A stretch of 59,888 nt of DNA from an uncultured Bacteroidales bacterium (GCA_902798015.1 CADBVL010000002.1:1-59888); one strand, 5' to 3'; counted from the first letter of the stretch, positions 9,191 through 18,760 are shown. Notes: generated from the sequence alone by a model not told the origin. A program made the numbers and translations.

Positions 9191-11217
9191 TATCTTACGA
9201 GCGATCCGGTGATGGTATATGTCTTGTCTCCGCGACGGATAAAGAGTTGTCCGTCTTGCAGATACTTATAGCTCTTCTCATTCGTTTCGCTCTCCACATT
9301 GTCGATCGGCGTATGGTCACGCTTGCTGATATCGGAGAATGTCGGAGCAACTACCGGAGTGCCGGTGAACACCTTTAACTCACCCGGCGCGATCAAATAG
9401 GTTCCCGATGCAGGAGTTGCGCCATCCAAGTAGTCGTACCAGGTTCCGGAAGGCAAGGTATAACTTTGATCTACGGTCACGTCGAAGTTTGCAACCGCTA
9501 TCACATTGTTACCCCATTGCACCCTGCGGAGCTGTCTTCCTGTACCGACTATCAGACCGTTAGGATTGCCCTCGAACACTTCCGGCATCAACTGCGTACG
9601 CAGCGTGATGACTTGGGCGCATTTCGTGAAAGCAGCAACGCGATTCGTATTCGTGAAATAACTGCGGATCTCTGGGCGGGGTTTCTTGTTGCAGCGATAA
9701 CTCTCATTCTCCGCATTCGGATGGTCGAGGTCGCAATTAATGGAGAAGTCATAACCGATCTCTTCCCACATCCAAAGCATATGCGATCCGTTCAGCAACA
9801 CATTGAATGCCACGTTCTCTGCAACGCGTCCCAAACGGGCTGCCACGTTTGTCTGCAAGTCGCCGTTACCGTATTTTTTTGCCTTATACTGCATACGCTC
9901 CTCGTCATGCGATTCGCAATAAGATACATAACCGTCCTTGCTGGCCTCCAAGAACGCATCACCTTCCTTGAGCCATCCCATTGCCGTCTGGCAATACGCA
10001 TTACTGGTGTTGCTCCAGCATTGCATGCCGTAGTTAACCAACTGCGGACGCTCCGTGCCCATGTTTTCTCCCCAGTGCTCCAAAATCATATAGGCATCCG
10101 GTGAGACTGACTTGACACCTTTGTCGTAATAGTCTTTCAAATTGCCCACGGAGGTGTTCGCTTCATTCGAGCAGAATCCGTGACTGAGGTCCATACGGTA
10201 TCCGTCCACTTTGTACTCCGTCAGCCAGTATTGGAGAGCGCGGATAAACATCTCATGCGCCGGTGCAAAACCATGGTTCCAATCCTCATATACATTGTCG
10301 GGATGCGGCGCGGTGACATTGAACCAAGGGTTATTCGCCAAATCCGAACCGTACGGGTACAACTTGTTCATCGGATTAAGACCTGTAGCATGGTTAAATA
10401 CCATGTCCAGAATAACCGCTATTCCGCGTTTGTGGCACTCGTCGATGAACTCTTTGTACATCTGTTCCGAGCCGTATGCCCGGTCAGGAGCGAAATAATG
10501 GTTCGGAGAATAGCCCCAGTTATAGTTTCCGTCAAACTCACATATCGGCATCAACTCAATGGCATTCACGCCTAAGTTCTGAATATAATCCAGACGCTTC
10601 ATCAGACCTTTGAGCGAACGAGATTCAGTATAGTCGTAAACCCACAACTCATAGATCACTAAGTTGTTCTTATTCGGGCGCTTGAAGTTCAGCGTAGCAT
10701 CCGACCATTCATATTTCGGCTTACCCGGTTGAATAACCGTCACATATCCGTCGGCTCCTTTCCCTGACGGATAGTCAATCAGCGTCGGATCCACTTTCTT
10801 GGGCTCATACTGGTCGTCCGGATGCAGCACTTTCTCCGAATACAGATCAGAGATCTGTTTCTTCACGCCGTCCGCGCGCTCCACTGCATACTGGAAACGA
10901 TATTCTTTACCAGACTCTAACCCTGTAAGCGTGATCCAGAAATAATTACCATCCTTGTACAACTGATAGTCCGCACTCAGCTTCCAATCCGTCATATCAC
11001 CCAACAAGAACACACGCTTGGCAGACTGTGTCTTGCTGGCAGCGTATGTACAGAGGGTAACAGACGTTCCGTCCTCTCCGTAATAGATACCGTTGCTGAC
11101 ACCTGCCGGACGTGCTTTCTCTATCGGCGTTACTCCTGCCACATCATTCCAGTTGGCTGCGTACATGCCCATAGCAAGCATGCACAGACCTATCACACTT
11201 AAAAACAACTTGCGCAT
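9190..11217 (-). CDS. Secreted GH13 enzyme with N-terminal CBM48-like domain (pullulanase/amylase type)
   Basis: 675 residues. A signal peptide (MRKLFLSVIGLCMLAMGMYA) is followed by a beta-sandwich resembling CBM48/E-set (about 40-140: VFLLGDMTDWKLSADYQLYK) and a GH13 barrel from about residue 185. Catalytic regions are ILDMVFNHA, GYRMDLSHGF (nucleophile Asp), MILEHWGE (acid/base Glu) and CESHDEER. The architecture suggests a debranching or amylolytic enzyme working on extracellular starch or glycogen. The extreme C-terminus (YLQDGQLFIRRGDKTYTITG) carries the short tail shared by eight secreted proteins in this window, taken here as a T9SS-type sorting signal. It is the fifth gene of the operon starting at 17742. 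Confidence 0.9.
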   Translation of the reverse strand: MRKLFLSVIGLCMLAMGMYAANWNDVAGVTPIEKARPAGVSNGIYYGEDGTSVTLCTYAASKTQSAKRVFLLGDMTDWKLSADYQLYKDGNYFWITLTGLESGKEYRFQYAVERADGVKKQISDLYSEKVLHPDDQYEPKKVDPTLIDYPSGKGADGYVTVIQPGKPKYEWSDATLNFKRPNKNNLVIYELWVYDYTESRSLKGLMKRLDYIQNLGVNAIELMPICEFDGNYNWGYSPNHYFAPDRAYGSEQMYKEFIDECHKRGIAVILDMVFNHATGLNPMNKLYPYGSDLANNPWFNVTAPHPDNVYEDWNHGFAPAHEMFIRALQYWLTEYKVDGYRMDLSHGFCSNEANTSVGNLKDYYDKGVKSVSPDAYMILEHWGENMGTERPQLVNYGMQCWSNTSNAYCQTAMGWLKEGDAFLEASKDGYVSYCESHDEERMQYKAKKYGNGDLQTNVAARLGRVAENVAFNVLLNGSHMLWMWEEIGYDFSINCDLDHPNAENESYRCNKKPRPEIRSYFTNTNRVAAFTKCAQVITLRTQLMPEVFEGNPNGLIVGTGRQLRRVQWGNNVIAVANFDVTVDQSYTLPSGTWYDYLDGATPASGTYLIAPGELKVFTGTPVVAPTFSDISKRDHTPIDNVESETNEKSYKYLQDGQLFIRRGDKTYTITGSLVR

Positions 11218-11235
11218 AAACCTCTTTTCTTTTTG

Positions 11236-13044
11236 TTATTTGAGTTGACGTCCTGTCACGTCATATATCTTATCGTTCAGACGAATGAACAGTTGGCCGT
11301 CTTGAATAAATTTCTCGCCCTTCACGGTCTTCGCTTCGCTCTCCACTTCCTCCACATCCGTCGGAATCGGTTTCGAACTGTTCACCCACATCTCAAAACT
11401 CTCATTGTGACCGTCCCGTGTGCTGTAGTTGCTGGCAGCTAACTTATAGTCCGAGCCGAAACCTTGCTTGTTCGCCTTGTCACCCAGACAGAGGATCAAC
11501 CAGCCGTTGTGACCCACAATCGTAGCCTGATAGCCGGTCGTCGTTGCGTATTCATCTTTCACTTCGCTCTCGCTGTGCACTCCGGCCCATTTGCGGGCGA
11601 TAATCATCGGCTTCAGATCTTCCTTGTATTTCTGCCAATGCGGATAGAACACACAGGGCACACCCGGCATCGAAAGCAGCAATGCATTCGCTTGCATCAA
11701 CCGCGCCTTCAACTCCGGCTTCATCGAGTTACCGCGACCGCCGAACTCATTCTCGTTGTCCGGACGCAAGAACCAGTCATGACTCTCGATGAACGTCACC
11801 GAGTGCTTGCCGTCTCCGCGACTCATGATACAATCGCCGCGACCTCGACTGTAATCCCAACCGGCTATTGAGTTGAACACATGCCATTTTAAGTCAAAGT
11901 CCAATGCCATCAAATCGCCGTTAGCACCATTGATACGCCATTGGATATCATCCGTTCCCTTATAGCACTCCATAAACGCGATCTCCGGACGGGCATGCTT
12001 GTTGTAGTTATAGTGATGCCAATTATTGAATCCGTCACCTTTGTCATAACGGAAACCGTCGTATTTCATCACATTGCGCATCCATTGCAGATACGCGATA
12101 AACATCTTCTGCACATAGACATTATCGTGACTCCAGTCGCGCGCACCGTCCCAGTTCTCACCGTCATCATAACTACCGGAAGCTTTCCCCCAGCAAGCAC
12201 CCGAACCCGGGTTCTCTGATGTCGGTTTGTTCCAATCGGCATTCACCTCGTCGTTCTGACAGATATAGGTCTCGTCCGGATGGAATACACCGTACTCGCC
12301 AAAGTCCATCGTCGGGAAGTCGCACCAAGTGCTCCACCCCGCACAGTGATTGATCACGATATCGGCAACCACTTTCGAGCCTGCATTATGCAACGCACTG
12401 ATCAATGCCTCCAGTTCCGCACGGGTTCCCCAATTCGAGTTCTGGTTGCTATATTGCTTCGGGTGATAACCCGCACCGTCGCCATACGCGCTCGGCGGCA
12501 GCCATACATAGTCGAAATAGGCGCCGATCTCTGATGCTTGCGCAGTCAGCGTGGTCCATTTTGTATCACCGTAGGTGTCCACACCCGGCGACTTGGGATC
12601 ATACGACTCGTTGTAGAACGCCTGCATCAACACAGCCTCGCATTGACGCGGCACAGCGCCGGTGTAAATCTTGTCCACGTCCTCGCCTTCGCCGCAGTTC
12701 GAACCGTTGCCGATATATAACTCGTCCTGCTCGTATTTCAACTTGATGTAGAAATCATAGCAACCCGTCACACTGACGATATATTTGTTTCCGTCGCGTT
12801 GAAAACCGGATACCGAATAGGAATTCAAATCTACTGCCCATTTGGACTTGAAGTCCGCGTCATACAACTGGCAGTAATCGCCAGCCTTGACGCTCACGTG
12901 CGCCAAGTACTGGTTAAAACCTTCATACTCTCCGGCAGGTTCTCCGGCAAAATACGTCTTGCCGTTCACGAGAATACCATAGTTATCCGCGAACGCACTC
13001 AACGCAAAGAGCGAAACAAACAATATTGAAATTAGTTTCCGCAT
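11236..13044 (-). CDS. Secreted GH13 alpha-amylase with N-terminal module
   Basis: 602-residue extracellular amylase. After the signal peptide (MRKLISILFVSLFALSAFA) comes a roughly 100-residue module (YGILVNGKTYFAG ... GCYDFYIKLKYEQDELYIG) that recurs in the two upstream genes. The GH13 barrel then begins near VLMQAFYNESYD. Catalytic regions: ADIVINHCAG, GFRYDKGDGF, FMECYKG and FIESHDWF. The C-terminus EKFIQDGQLFIRLNDKIYDV matches the shared tail. Gaps to its neighbours are about 20 nt. The N-terminal module is probably carbohydrate binding because of its company, but I cannot assign it to a CBM family. Confidence 0.9.
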   Translation of the reverse strand: MRKLISILFVSLFALSAFADNYGILVNGKTYFAGEPAGEYEGFNQYLAHVSVKAGDYCQLYDADFKSKWAVDLNSYSVSGFQRDGNKYIVSVTGCYDFYIKLKYEQDELYIGNGSNCGEGEDVDKIYTGAVPRQCEAVLMQAFYNESYDPKSPGVDTYGDTKWTTLTAQASEIGAYFDYVWLPPSAYGDGAGYHPKQYSNQNSNWGTRAELEALISALHNAGSKVVADIVINHCAGWSTWCDFPTMDFGEYGVFHPDETYICQNDEVNADWNKPTSENPGSGACWGKASGSYDDGENWDGARDWSHDNVYVQKMFIAYLQWMRNVMKYDGFRYDKGDGFNNWHHYNYNKHARPEIAFMECYKGTDDIQWRINGANGDLMALDFDLKWHVFNSIAGWDYSRGRGDCIMSRGDGKHSVTFIESHDWFLRPDNENEFGGRGNSMKPELKARLMQANALLLSMPGVPCVFYPHWQKYKEDLKPMIIARKWAGVHSESEVKDEYATTTGYQATIVGHNGWLILCLGDKANKQGFGSDYKLAASNYSTRDGHNESFEMWVNSSKPIPTDVEEVESEAKTVKGEKFIQDGQLFIRLNDKIYDVTGRQLK

Positions 13045-13063
13045 ACTTGCTCGTTTTCAATTC

Positions 13064-13975
13064 TTATTCAATCTGACGACCGGTAGCATCAAATACCTTA
13101 TCGCCGCGAACGATACGCAACTGACCATCGATAATCACCTTGCGTGCTTTCTCGTTAGCCGTCACATTCTCTACACCTTGGCCGCCGCCATATTTATATG
13201 CATCATAGGTCGCTTTGTCCACGCGCTCCAATACAACCTTTCCTTTGGCCGCAGCACTACGGATAATGATGTAGTTCACACCCTCCGGAATAGCCCATTT
13301 CTGGCCGCCTGACCATCCGTTTGCCCAATCCATCGTAACGGTGGTGTTGGCAATCGTTGTCTCCGTCCTAGAATAGTAGAAATTGCCCATATGGTCCTTG
13401 AGAGCGATATAACTGCCCATCTTGCAATCAATCGTCAACTTGCCGTCTTCGAATAAGAAATCATCCTCATAGACATCATACGCTGCCTCTCCGTGGTCCG
13501 CGCCATTGATCCAACCGATTGCATACCATAGCACATCGTCTTCCGTACCGGGATCAGTGCCGGGATCAGTACCCGGGTCTGTACCTCCACTGATATCTAC
13601 ACCGGTAGCAGTACAGTTGCTGCCGCTCTGAACCCAAAGTGAGTTATCTTCCCATTTTAACTTGATATAGAAGTCATAGCAACCGGCTACATTACAGGTT
13701 GCAGACTCTGATCCTTCTGTAAAATTACCTTTTGCGCTTCCTTCGCCGGCCTCCATCGCAATCGTAAACGAAGCCTTGTAGACATCATCGTAGATACACC
13801 ATTTATCACCCTGTTGCAGGCTGACGCTGGCTTTAAACTGATCGCGGCCTTGGTAATCTTTCTCACCTAAGGCTTCTCCCGCATAGTACATCTTGCCATT
13901 CACAAGAATTCCATAACCTGCCGATGCGCTCAGTGCAAAGAGCACGGCAGCAAATAAGGTAAAAATCTTTTTCAT
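13064..13975 (-). CDS. Secreted non-catalytic companion of the amylases
   Basis: 303 residues from the ATG that gives MKKIFTLFAAVLFALSASAG; an ATG 12 nt upstream is also in frame. There is no GH13 barrel. The N-terminal half (about 20-120) is the same module as in the neighbouring amylases (YGILVNGKMYYAGEALGEKD ... GCYDFYIKLKWEDNSLWVQ). A Gly-Thr-Asp-Pro linker (GTDPGTDPGTDPGTE) then leads to a second beta-rich domain of about 110 residues that I do not recognise. The C-terminus (IDGQLRIVRGDKVFDATGRQ) is the shared sorting-like tail. It is likely a cell-surface or secreted starch-binding partner, a role inferred from position and the shared module. Confidence 0.75.
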   Translation of the reverse strand: MKKIFTLFAAVLFALSASAGYGILVNGKMYYAGEALGEKDYQGRDQFKASVSLQQGDKWCIYDDVYKASFTIAMEAGEGSAKGNFTEGSESATCNVAGCYDFYIKLKWEDNSLWVQSGSNCTATGVDISGGTDPGTDPGTDPGTEDDVLWYAIGWINGADHGEAAYDVYEDDFLFEDGKLTIDCKMGSYIALKDHMGNFYYSRTETTIANTTVTMDWANGWSGGQKWAIPEGVNYIIIRSAAAKGKVVLERVDKATYDAYKYGGGQGVENVTANEKARKVIIDGQLRIVRGDKVFDATGRQIE

Positions 13976-14008
13976 AATATCAATCATTTTTAAAGGTTAA
14001 ACTTTTTC

Positions 14009-16207
14009 TTATTTCACGCGGCTGCCCATCACGTCGAATACATGCTCGCCGCAACGGATAAACAGTTTACCGTTCTCCATGAATTTCTCGCCGCCCATCA
14101 TCACGCGCTCGCCATCTGCATTCACGGTCTCAATAGACTGCGTGATGTCCTTACGCTCTGTATCCTTGTCGCCGCGCGCCGTATTCATCTTGTAATACAC
14201 ACCGTAGTTCACGCCCTTCGATGCCAGCGTAAATCCTTCCGGCTTCGTGTTATAGCCCGAATTCGGACCGACCAGCAGACGAATCTGTCCGTTCGTACCG
14301 GTGATCGTAGCCTTGTAATAACCGTTGCCGGCCTCATCGTTCACGCTACTCTCGCTGTGAACGCCCGCTTTATAACGTGCGTTGATCATCGCCTTGATGG
14401 GATCCTTGAAACTTACCCAATGCGGCCAGAAGACACAAGGAATACCCGGCATCGACAGCAGATAAGCATAGCATTGCAGGATCTTATCCTTGCATACCGT
14501 CATCGAGTTGCCGGAACCGCAGAACTCATTGTCATCACGCTGGAACGAGTCATGGCTGTCGAGGAAAGTAACCGCATAGCGTGCCTTACCTGCGCCCGGC
14601 AGACCCGCACCTTTCAAGGCAGCGTAGTTATCGGATGCGATACCGTTATTGAACGCCGTGTACTTCATCGCGAAGTCAAACGTCAGGGTGTTCCAACCCG
14701 CATCGTTCAAGTGCGACTGAAGGGTGTTCACATTACCGTCCCACATCTCCATAACCGAGAAATAAGCCTTTGCGGTCGAGTTATAATCATTGATATGACT
14801 GTTGTGGAATCCCTTGCAATAGTCGTAGCGGAAACCATCTACCTTGACGTCATAGCGCAACCATTTCAGATAGGCCTTGAACATATCTTGTACCTTGGCC
14901 TGTGTATGATCCCAATCGCGTGCAGAGCGATAATCTTTATCATCATCGCCATAGTAACCGTCATCCGGATTACCGGTCGCTTTACCCTTACAAGCACCTG
15001 CCTTGGGATCCGTATTCATCTCGTCTGTACTGCATATCCACGATGCATCTGGTTTAAACGTGCCATATGCACCGAAGTTCAGCTGCGCGAAATCGCACCA
15101 TCCGCTGATGGCTGCGCCGTGATTGATCACAATATCGGCTACTACACGCGCACCGTTATGATGGAAGGTCTCAATCATCTCCACCAATTTCTTCTTTGTG
15201 CCCCAGTCGCTGTTCAAATCGCTGTAGTTGGACGGTATATAACCCGTTCCGCCTGTTGCTTTCGACATAGGAGGCAACCAGATCAAATCAAACCACTTAC
15301 CCAACTCTTCGGCTGTCGAACCGCTGTTACCGTTCAGGTGATCGATCCACTTCGTACGACCGTAACCCTGATCCTGATAACTGTTCCAATAGAATGCCTG
15401 CAGCATCACGTCCGGACACTGCGCCGGAGCGGAAGTAGTATATCCCGGTTCGGGAGTCGGACCTTCGCCGCCGCAAGTCTGGCTGCTCTCTACATACACC
15501 AGGTCTCCGGCCGTTGCACTCAACTTGATATAGAAATCGTACTTGCCGGCTACGTTACAAGTCAACTGGTTAGCCTCCTTGCCGCCTGTGAAGTTCTCAT
15601 AGTATCCGTATTGATCCAGGTCTACCATCCATGTTGCGCCGCAACTCTGGTTGATCAGTTGAATCACATCACCTGCTTCCAGCTCCACGCACGAAGCCAT
15701 ATACTGCTTACGTCCCTCATAATCCGGATCGCCGTACAGCGGCGCATCTACCACCTTCTTGCCGTTGATCTGCAACCCATAAGGACCGTCTTGGCAGTCA
15801 CCTTCGCCGCCGCAACCGGTACCCGCGCCGATATACACCAAGTCACCAACACTAGCACTCAGTTTGATATAGAAGTCATAGTTGCCGTCTGCCGTACAGG
15901 TCAACATGCCGGCATCTTTACCGCCCGTAAACTTCTCATACTCTCCGTACGGGTCGATATCAATCATCCAGGTCTCACCGCAGCTCTGGTTGATCAGCTT
16001 GATCTTATCGCCGTTCTTCAGCGCTACACACTGCGCCCTGTACTGAACACGTCCTTGCGCATCCGAATCTCCGTACTTAGGAGCATCCACTACCGACACG
16101 TCAGAACCACTGGTAATCTGCAACCCGTAAGGGCCATCTCCACAATCTGCCGCGTACGACATCATCGCACACAACACTACACATAAAAATGCAACAACTT
16201 TTTTCAT
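14009..16207 (-). CDS. Secreted GH13 alpha-amylase with two tandem N-terminal modules
   Basis: 732 residues. A signal peptide (MKKVVAFLCVVLCAMMSYA) is followed by two tandem copies of the operon's module at about 21-135 and 138-245. Each has a GPYGLQI start, an LINQSCG(E/A)TWM core and a YDFYIKLSA end. The GH13 barrel follows, with ADIVINHGA, GFRYDYCKGF, VMEMWDGN and FLDSHDSFQ. The tail is EKFMENGKLFIRCGEHVFDV. Tandem modules suggest stronger binding to granular or polymeric starch. Codon use looks like the rest of the operon and the gap to the upstream gene is 8 nt. Function as an endo-acting alpha-amylase is likely; module function is inferred. Confidence 0.9.
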   Translation of the reverse strand: MKKVVAFLCVVLCAMMSYAADCGDGPYGLQITSGSDVSVVDAPKYGDSDAQGRVQYRAQCVALKNGDKIKLINQSCGETWMIDIDPYGEYEKFTGGKDAGMLTCTADGNYDFYIKLSASVGDLVYIGAGTGCGGEGDCQDGPYGLQINGKKVVDAPLYGDPDYEGRKQYMASCVELEAGDVIQLINQSCGATWMVDLDQYGYYENFTGGKEANQLTCNVAGKYDFYIKLSATAGDLVYVESSQTCGGEGPTPEPGYTTSAPAQCPDVMLQAFYWNSYQDQGYGRTKWIDHLNGNSGSTAEELGKWFDLIWLPPMSKATGGTGYIPSNYSDLNSDWGTKKKLVEMIETFHHNGARVVADIVINHGAAISGWCDFAQLNFGAYGTFKPDASWICSTDEMNTDPKAGACKGKATGNPDDGYYGDDDKDYRSARDWDHTQAKVQDMFKAYLKWLRYDVKVDGFRYDYCKGFHNSHINDYNSTAKAYFSVMEMWDGNVNTLQSHLNDAGWNTLTFDFAMKYTAFNNGIASDNYAALKGAGLPGAGKARYAVTFLDSHDSFQRDDNEFCGSGNSMTVCKDKILQCYAYLLSMPGIPCVFWPHWVSFKDPIKAMINARYKAGVHSESSVNDEAGNGYYKATITGTNGQIRLLVGPNSGYNTKPEGFTLASKGVNYGVYYKMNTARGDKDTERKDITQSIETVNADGERVMMGGEKFMENGKLFIRCGEHVFDVMGSRVK

Positions 16208-16215
16208 CGTATTAT

Positions 16216-17742
16216 TTATTTAATGATTTTTCCCAACACATCATATACGTGCTCACCGCGACGGATCAACAACTTCCCGTTCTCGATGAACTTCTCGCTT
16301 TTCATCATGCCGTCTTCCACCTCTTCCACGCCTTGCGGATTCATAGCGATATACACCGTATAGGCACCCCTGTCTCCTCCTTCTACGGCCAACTCGAAGC
16401 CTTCCGGCATAATCTTGCTACGGTATTTTCCTACACGCACAACCACCTTGCCGCGGTGACCTTGTACCGTTGCGCTGTATTGATATTGCCCGCTGGTTTC
16501 TAGCAGCACTTCCGATTCGCTATGGATTCCGGCGAGTTTGCGAACGGCGATCAACTCATTGATCTCCTCCTTGTAACTCGCCCAGTGCGGCCAGAACACA
16601 CATGGGATACCCGGCATCATGAGCATATACGCACTCGCCTGTAGCACATAATCCTTGTTCTTTGCTGTCGTCAGATCCGTGGTCGGGGTAAACTGGTTAT
16701 CGCCATACGTCGTGCCGCGGTTAAAGGTGTCATGGTTGTCGATGAACGTCACCGCATAACGTGCCAAGCCGTGCTTGCGCAAGCCCTCAAAACTCTTGGC
16801 GCCGTTCAGCTTGCCATACGAACCCTCTACGATGCCCTTCAGCGAGTATTTCTGCGGAAAATCAAACACCATCGTGTTATATTCGCATTCGGTCAAATGT
16901 TGTTTCTGGCGATCAATATTATCCCACAACTCCGAAACAGAGATATATGGTTGCGCCGCCTCGTTGTACATCTTCAAGTATTGACCATGAAAACCCAGCG
17001 TCATGTCATAACGGAATCCGTCATAGTTCATCGTGTTCAGCAACCATTGGGTATAAGCCTTCGACCAGTTCTGCACATACTCGCTCTTATGATCCAGGTC
17101 GCGCGCACCGTCAAAATTACTGCCCGTGTCATATGCTCCGCGTTCCGATGAAGCCGCACCGTAACAACTCGAACTCGTATTCGTAAATCCCTCATCGTTG
17201 CTTACGATATGTTTCTGCGTCAACGTCCACGTACCATAAGACCCGAAATAATCCGTCCAGAAATTGCACCAGCTGCTCAGATTTCCGCGATGGTTCAACA
17301 CTACATCCGCCAGCACTTTCGTATTGCCTCTATGTAATGCCTTAATCAAGTTACTCAACCCCGTTTTGGTTCCCCAGTCGCTCTCTTGATTACTATACTG
17401 TTTTGCAGAATAGCCCACGCCGCAACCCGTCGGACCCGCGCTCGGCGGAAACCATACAACATCGAAGTTCGCGGTAATAGCCGTCGTGTCCTTGAGCAAA
17501 TCAATCCATTTCGTACGGCCGTACTTGGTCGAACTCGCATTGGCGTTATAGCTGTCCCAATAGAATGCCTGCAGCATCACATCCTCGCATTCTGCCGGAA
17601 CACCCACATTCGTCGCGTGCAATGCACCTCCACTCGCTAACGCGCCCGCGCATACAAACGCGCTCACGCATATAATAAAAAATGAGAATACTTGTTTACT
17701 GAGTAAGAAAATATAGTGTCTGATCTTTTCCATGGCTTTCAT
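16216..17742 (-). CDS. Secreted GH13 alpha-amylase (operon leader)
   Basis: 508-residue extracellular amylase and first gene of the seven-gene operon. It has a hydrophobic leader (IFLLSKQVFSFFIICVSAF) and no extra N-terminal module, so the barrel starts soon after VMLQAFYWDSYN. Catalytic regions: ADVVLNHRG, GFRYDMTLGF, SVSELWDN and FIDNHDTFN. The C-terminus EKFIENGKLLIRRGEHVYDV is the shared tail. The start could be MKAMEK (17742) or MEK (17733). A promoter lies at 17775-17806. The barrel is close to those at 11236 and 14009, so the three amylases likely arose by duplication. Confidence 0.92.
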   Translation of the reverse strand: MKAMEKIRHYIFLLSKQVFSFFIICVSAFVCAGALASGGALHATNVGVPAECEDVMLQAFYWDSYNANASSTKYGRTKWIDLLKDTTAITANFDVVWFPPSAGPTGCGVGYSAKQYSNQESDWGTKTGLSNLIKALHRGNTKVLADVVLNHRGNLSSWCNFWTDYFGSYGTWTLTQKHIVSNDEGFTNTSSSCYGAASSERGAYDTGSNFDGARDLDHKSEYVQNWSKAYTQWLLNTMNYDGFRYDMTLGFHGQYLKMYNEAAQPYISVSELWDNIDRQKQHLTECEYNTMVFDFPQKYSLKGIVEGSYGKLNGAKSFEGLRKHGLARYAVTFIDNHDTFNRGTTYGDNQFTPTTDLTTAKNKDYVLQASAYMLMMPGIPCVFWPHWASYKEEINELIAVRKLAGIHSESEVLLETSGQYQYSATVQGHRGKVVVRVGKYRSKIMPEGFELAVEGGDRGAYTVYIAMNPQGVEEVEDGMMKSEKFIENGKLLIRRGEHVYDVLGKIIK

Positions 17743-17774
17743 ATATTTTTTTAAGTTAAAAACTTAATCGACTG

Positions 17775-17806
17775 CAAAAGTACAATTTTTTTCGCACATA
17801 TGCAAG
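17775..17806 (-). promoter_or_regulatory. Promoter of the amylase-dNK operon
   Basis: Minus strand: CTTG (17806-17803), 20 bp, TACTTTTG (17782-17775). It is the only consensus promoter I found ahead of the seven co-directional genes. Confidence 0.8.
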
Positions 17807-17821
17807 CGCGCGAGCGTTTTT

Positions 17822-18556
17822 TTACAAAATTTGTTCAATTTTTCGTATTATCACTTTATTTTCGCGTACTTTGAACGTCACTCTCCACCCCGCATAATCC
17901 ATCTTATACTCCCGTTCCGGGTCATTCTGATAACCCGGTCTCGGGTCTTGACGCAAAATATACTCCACTTCTTCCACCCATTCTCGGTCCATTCTCGGTC
18001 CATTCTCGCTCCGTTCTCGGTCCGTTTTCGAGAGATAATCAGGTGAACACATCCCCCAATCGACTTCCAAATGGTGGTTTTTTGTCTCTTCTGCAAAACC
18101 ATTCCTCGCATCCGGATGGCTGTCGCTAAAACTCAGATACGGCTTAATATCGTATATCGGCGTCCCGTCCAGTACATCCGCCCCTGACACCAGTAATTCC
18201 CACCTTACCCCCTTCCCTTCAGGGAGGGGACGGGGGTAGGCCACCTTTACCAACCTCACGCTGCTTAATCCTATAGGATTCGGACGAAATGGGCTTCGCG
18301 TAGCAAATACTCCCATTCGTTTGTTTCCTCCTAAGCGCGGAGGCCTAACCGTTGGAGACCATGAATCCACTTCGCTGAAACCCCATAATAACCATAAATG
18401 GCTATACCCTTCAATTCCGCGAAGCGCTTCACGCATAGAAAATTCCGGCTCAAAAACAATCCTCGTCAGAATAGGACTTTCCTCCCTGCTCTGACGTGGG
18501 ATACCGAACTTATCCGTGTGTCCGTTTCGGGCGTATGCAATCACTTTTAACTCCAT
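17822..18556 (-). CDS. trmO: tRNA (adenine37-N6)-methyltransferase TrmO/TsaA-like
   Basis: 244 residues. TrmO uses S-adenosylmethionine to N6-methylate t6A37 in some tRNAs. The family core is clear: GIPRQSREESPILTRIVF, GYSHLWLLWGF, KRMGVFATRSPFRPNPIGLS and LDGTPIYDIKPYL. Two stretches look inserted relative to the family. YPRPLPEGKGVRWE, between the strands after VRLVKVA, is encoded by a GC-rich palindromic element. SKTDRERSENGPRMDREW, nearer the C-terminus, is encoded by five degenerate 11-bp tandem repeats. Both keep the frame. A promoter lies at 18672-18703. Confidence 0.9.
   Translation of the reverse strand: MELKVIAYARNGHTDKFGIPRQSREESPILTRIVFEPEFSMREALRGIEGYSHLWLLWGFSEVDSWSPTVRPPRLGGNKRMGVFATRSPFRPNPIGLSSVRLVKVAYPRPLPEGKGVRWELLVSGADVLDGTPIYDIKPYLSFSDSHPDARNGFAEETKNHHLEVDWGMCSPDYLSKTDRERSENGPRMDREWVEEVEYILRQDPRPGYQNDPEREYKMDYAGWRVTFKVRENKVIIRKIEQIL
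17979..18032. repeat. Five degenerate 11-bp tandem repeats inside trmO
   Basis: The + strand shows ATTCTCGGTCC-type units repeated about five times with single-base changes. They encode an Asp/Arg/Glu-rich stretch (DRERSENGPRMDREW) and keep the reading frame. Confidence 0.85.
18204..18242. repeat. Palindromic mini-element, copy in trmO
   Basis: It contains CCCTTCCCTTCAGGGAGGGG followed by ACGGGGGTAGGCC. It is one of six related copies in this window, all inside coding regions, and adds PLPEGKG-like residues to TrmO. Confidence 0.8.
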
Positions 18557-18575
18557 AACATCGATTTATCTATTA

Positions 18576-18606
18576 GGGCTCCCGAAAATTTTTAATTTTT
18601 GGGAAG
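18576..18606. repeat. AT-core palindromic element, copy a
   Basis: The arms TCCCGAAAATT (18580-18590) and AATTTTTGGGA (18594-18604) pair with one mismatch. It is related to copy b at 18791-18821. Confidence 0.65.
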
Positions 18607-18671
18607 AGGAGGAATTGCGGAAACCTTACGAATCGCACAGCGATGAAGTCGTTTTAAGCAAATTCCGACGA

Positions 18672-18703
18672 CAAAATTACAAAAAATATACCGAAAATAC
18701 AAA
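18672..18703 (-). promoter_or_regulatory. Promoter for trmO
   Basis: Minus strand TTTG (18703-18700), 20 bp, TAATTTTG (18679-18672). The predicted leader is about 110 nt. Confidence 0.75.
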
Positions 18704-18728
18704 TTTTTTACAAAAAAACACAAAAAAA

Positions 18729-18760
18729 TTTGGTCAATTCAAAAAAAAGCAGTACTTTTG
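18729..18760 (+). promoter_or_regulatory. Promoter for tRNA-Phe
   Basis: TTTG (18729-18732), 20 bp, TACTTTTG (18753-18760), upstream of the tRNA at 18889. Confidence 0.8.

Noticed and set aside
14042..16186. Long plus-strand open frame (714 codons) opposite an amylase gene
   Set aside because: It is the antisense shadow of the GH13 gene at 14009-16207, which has all catalytic motifs; the plus-strand product has no recognisable fold.
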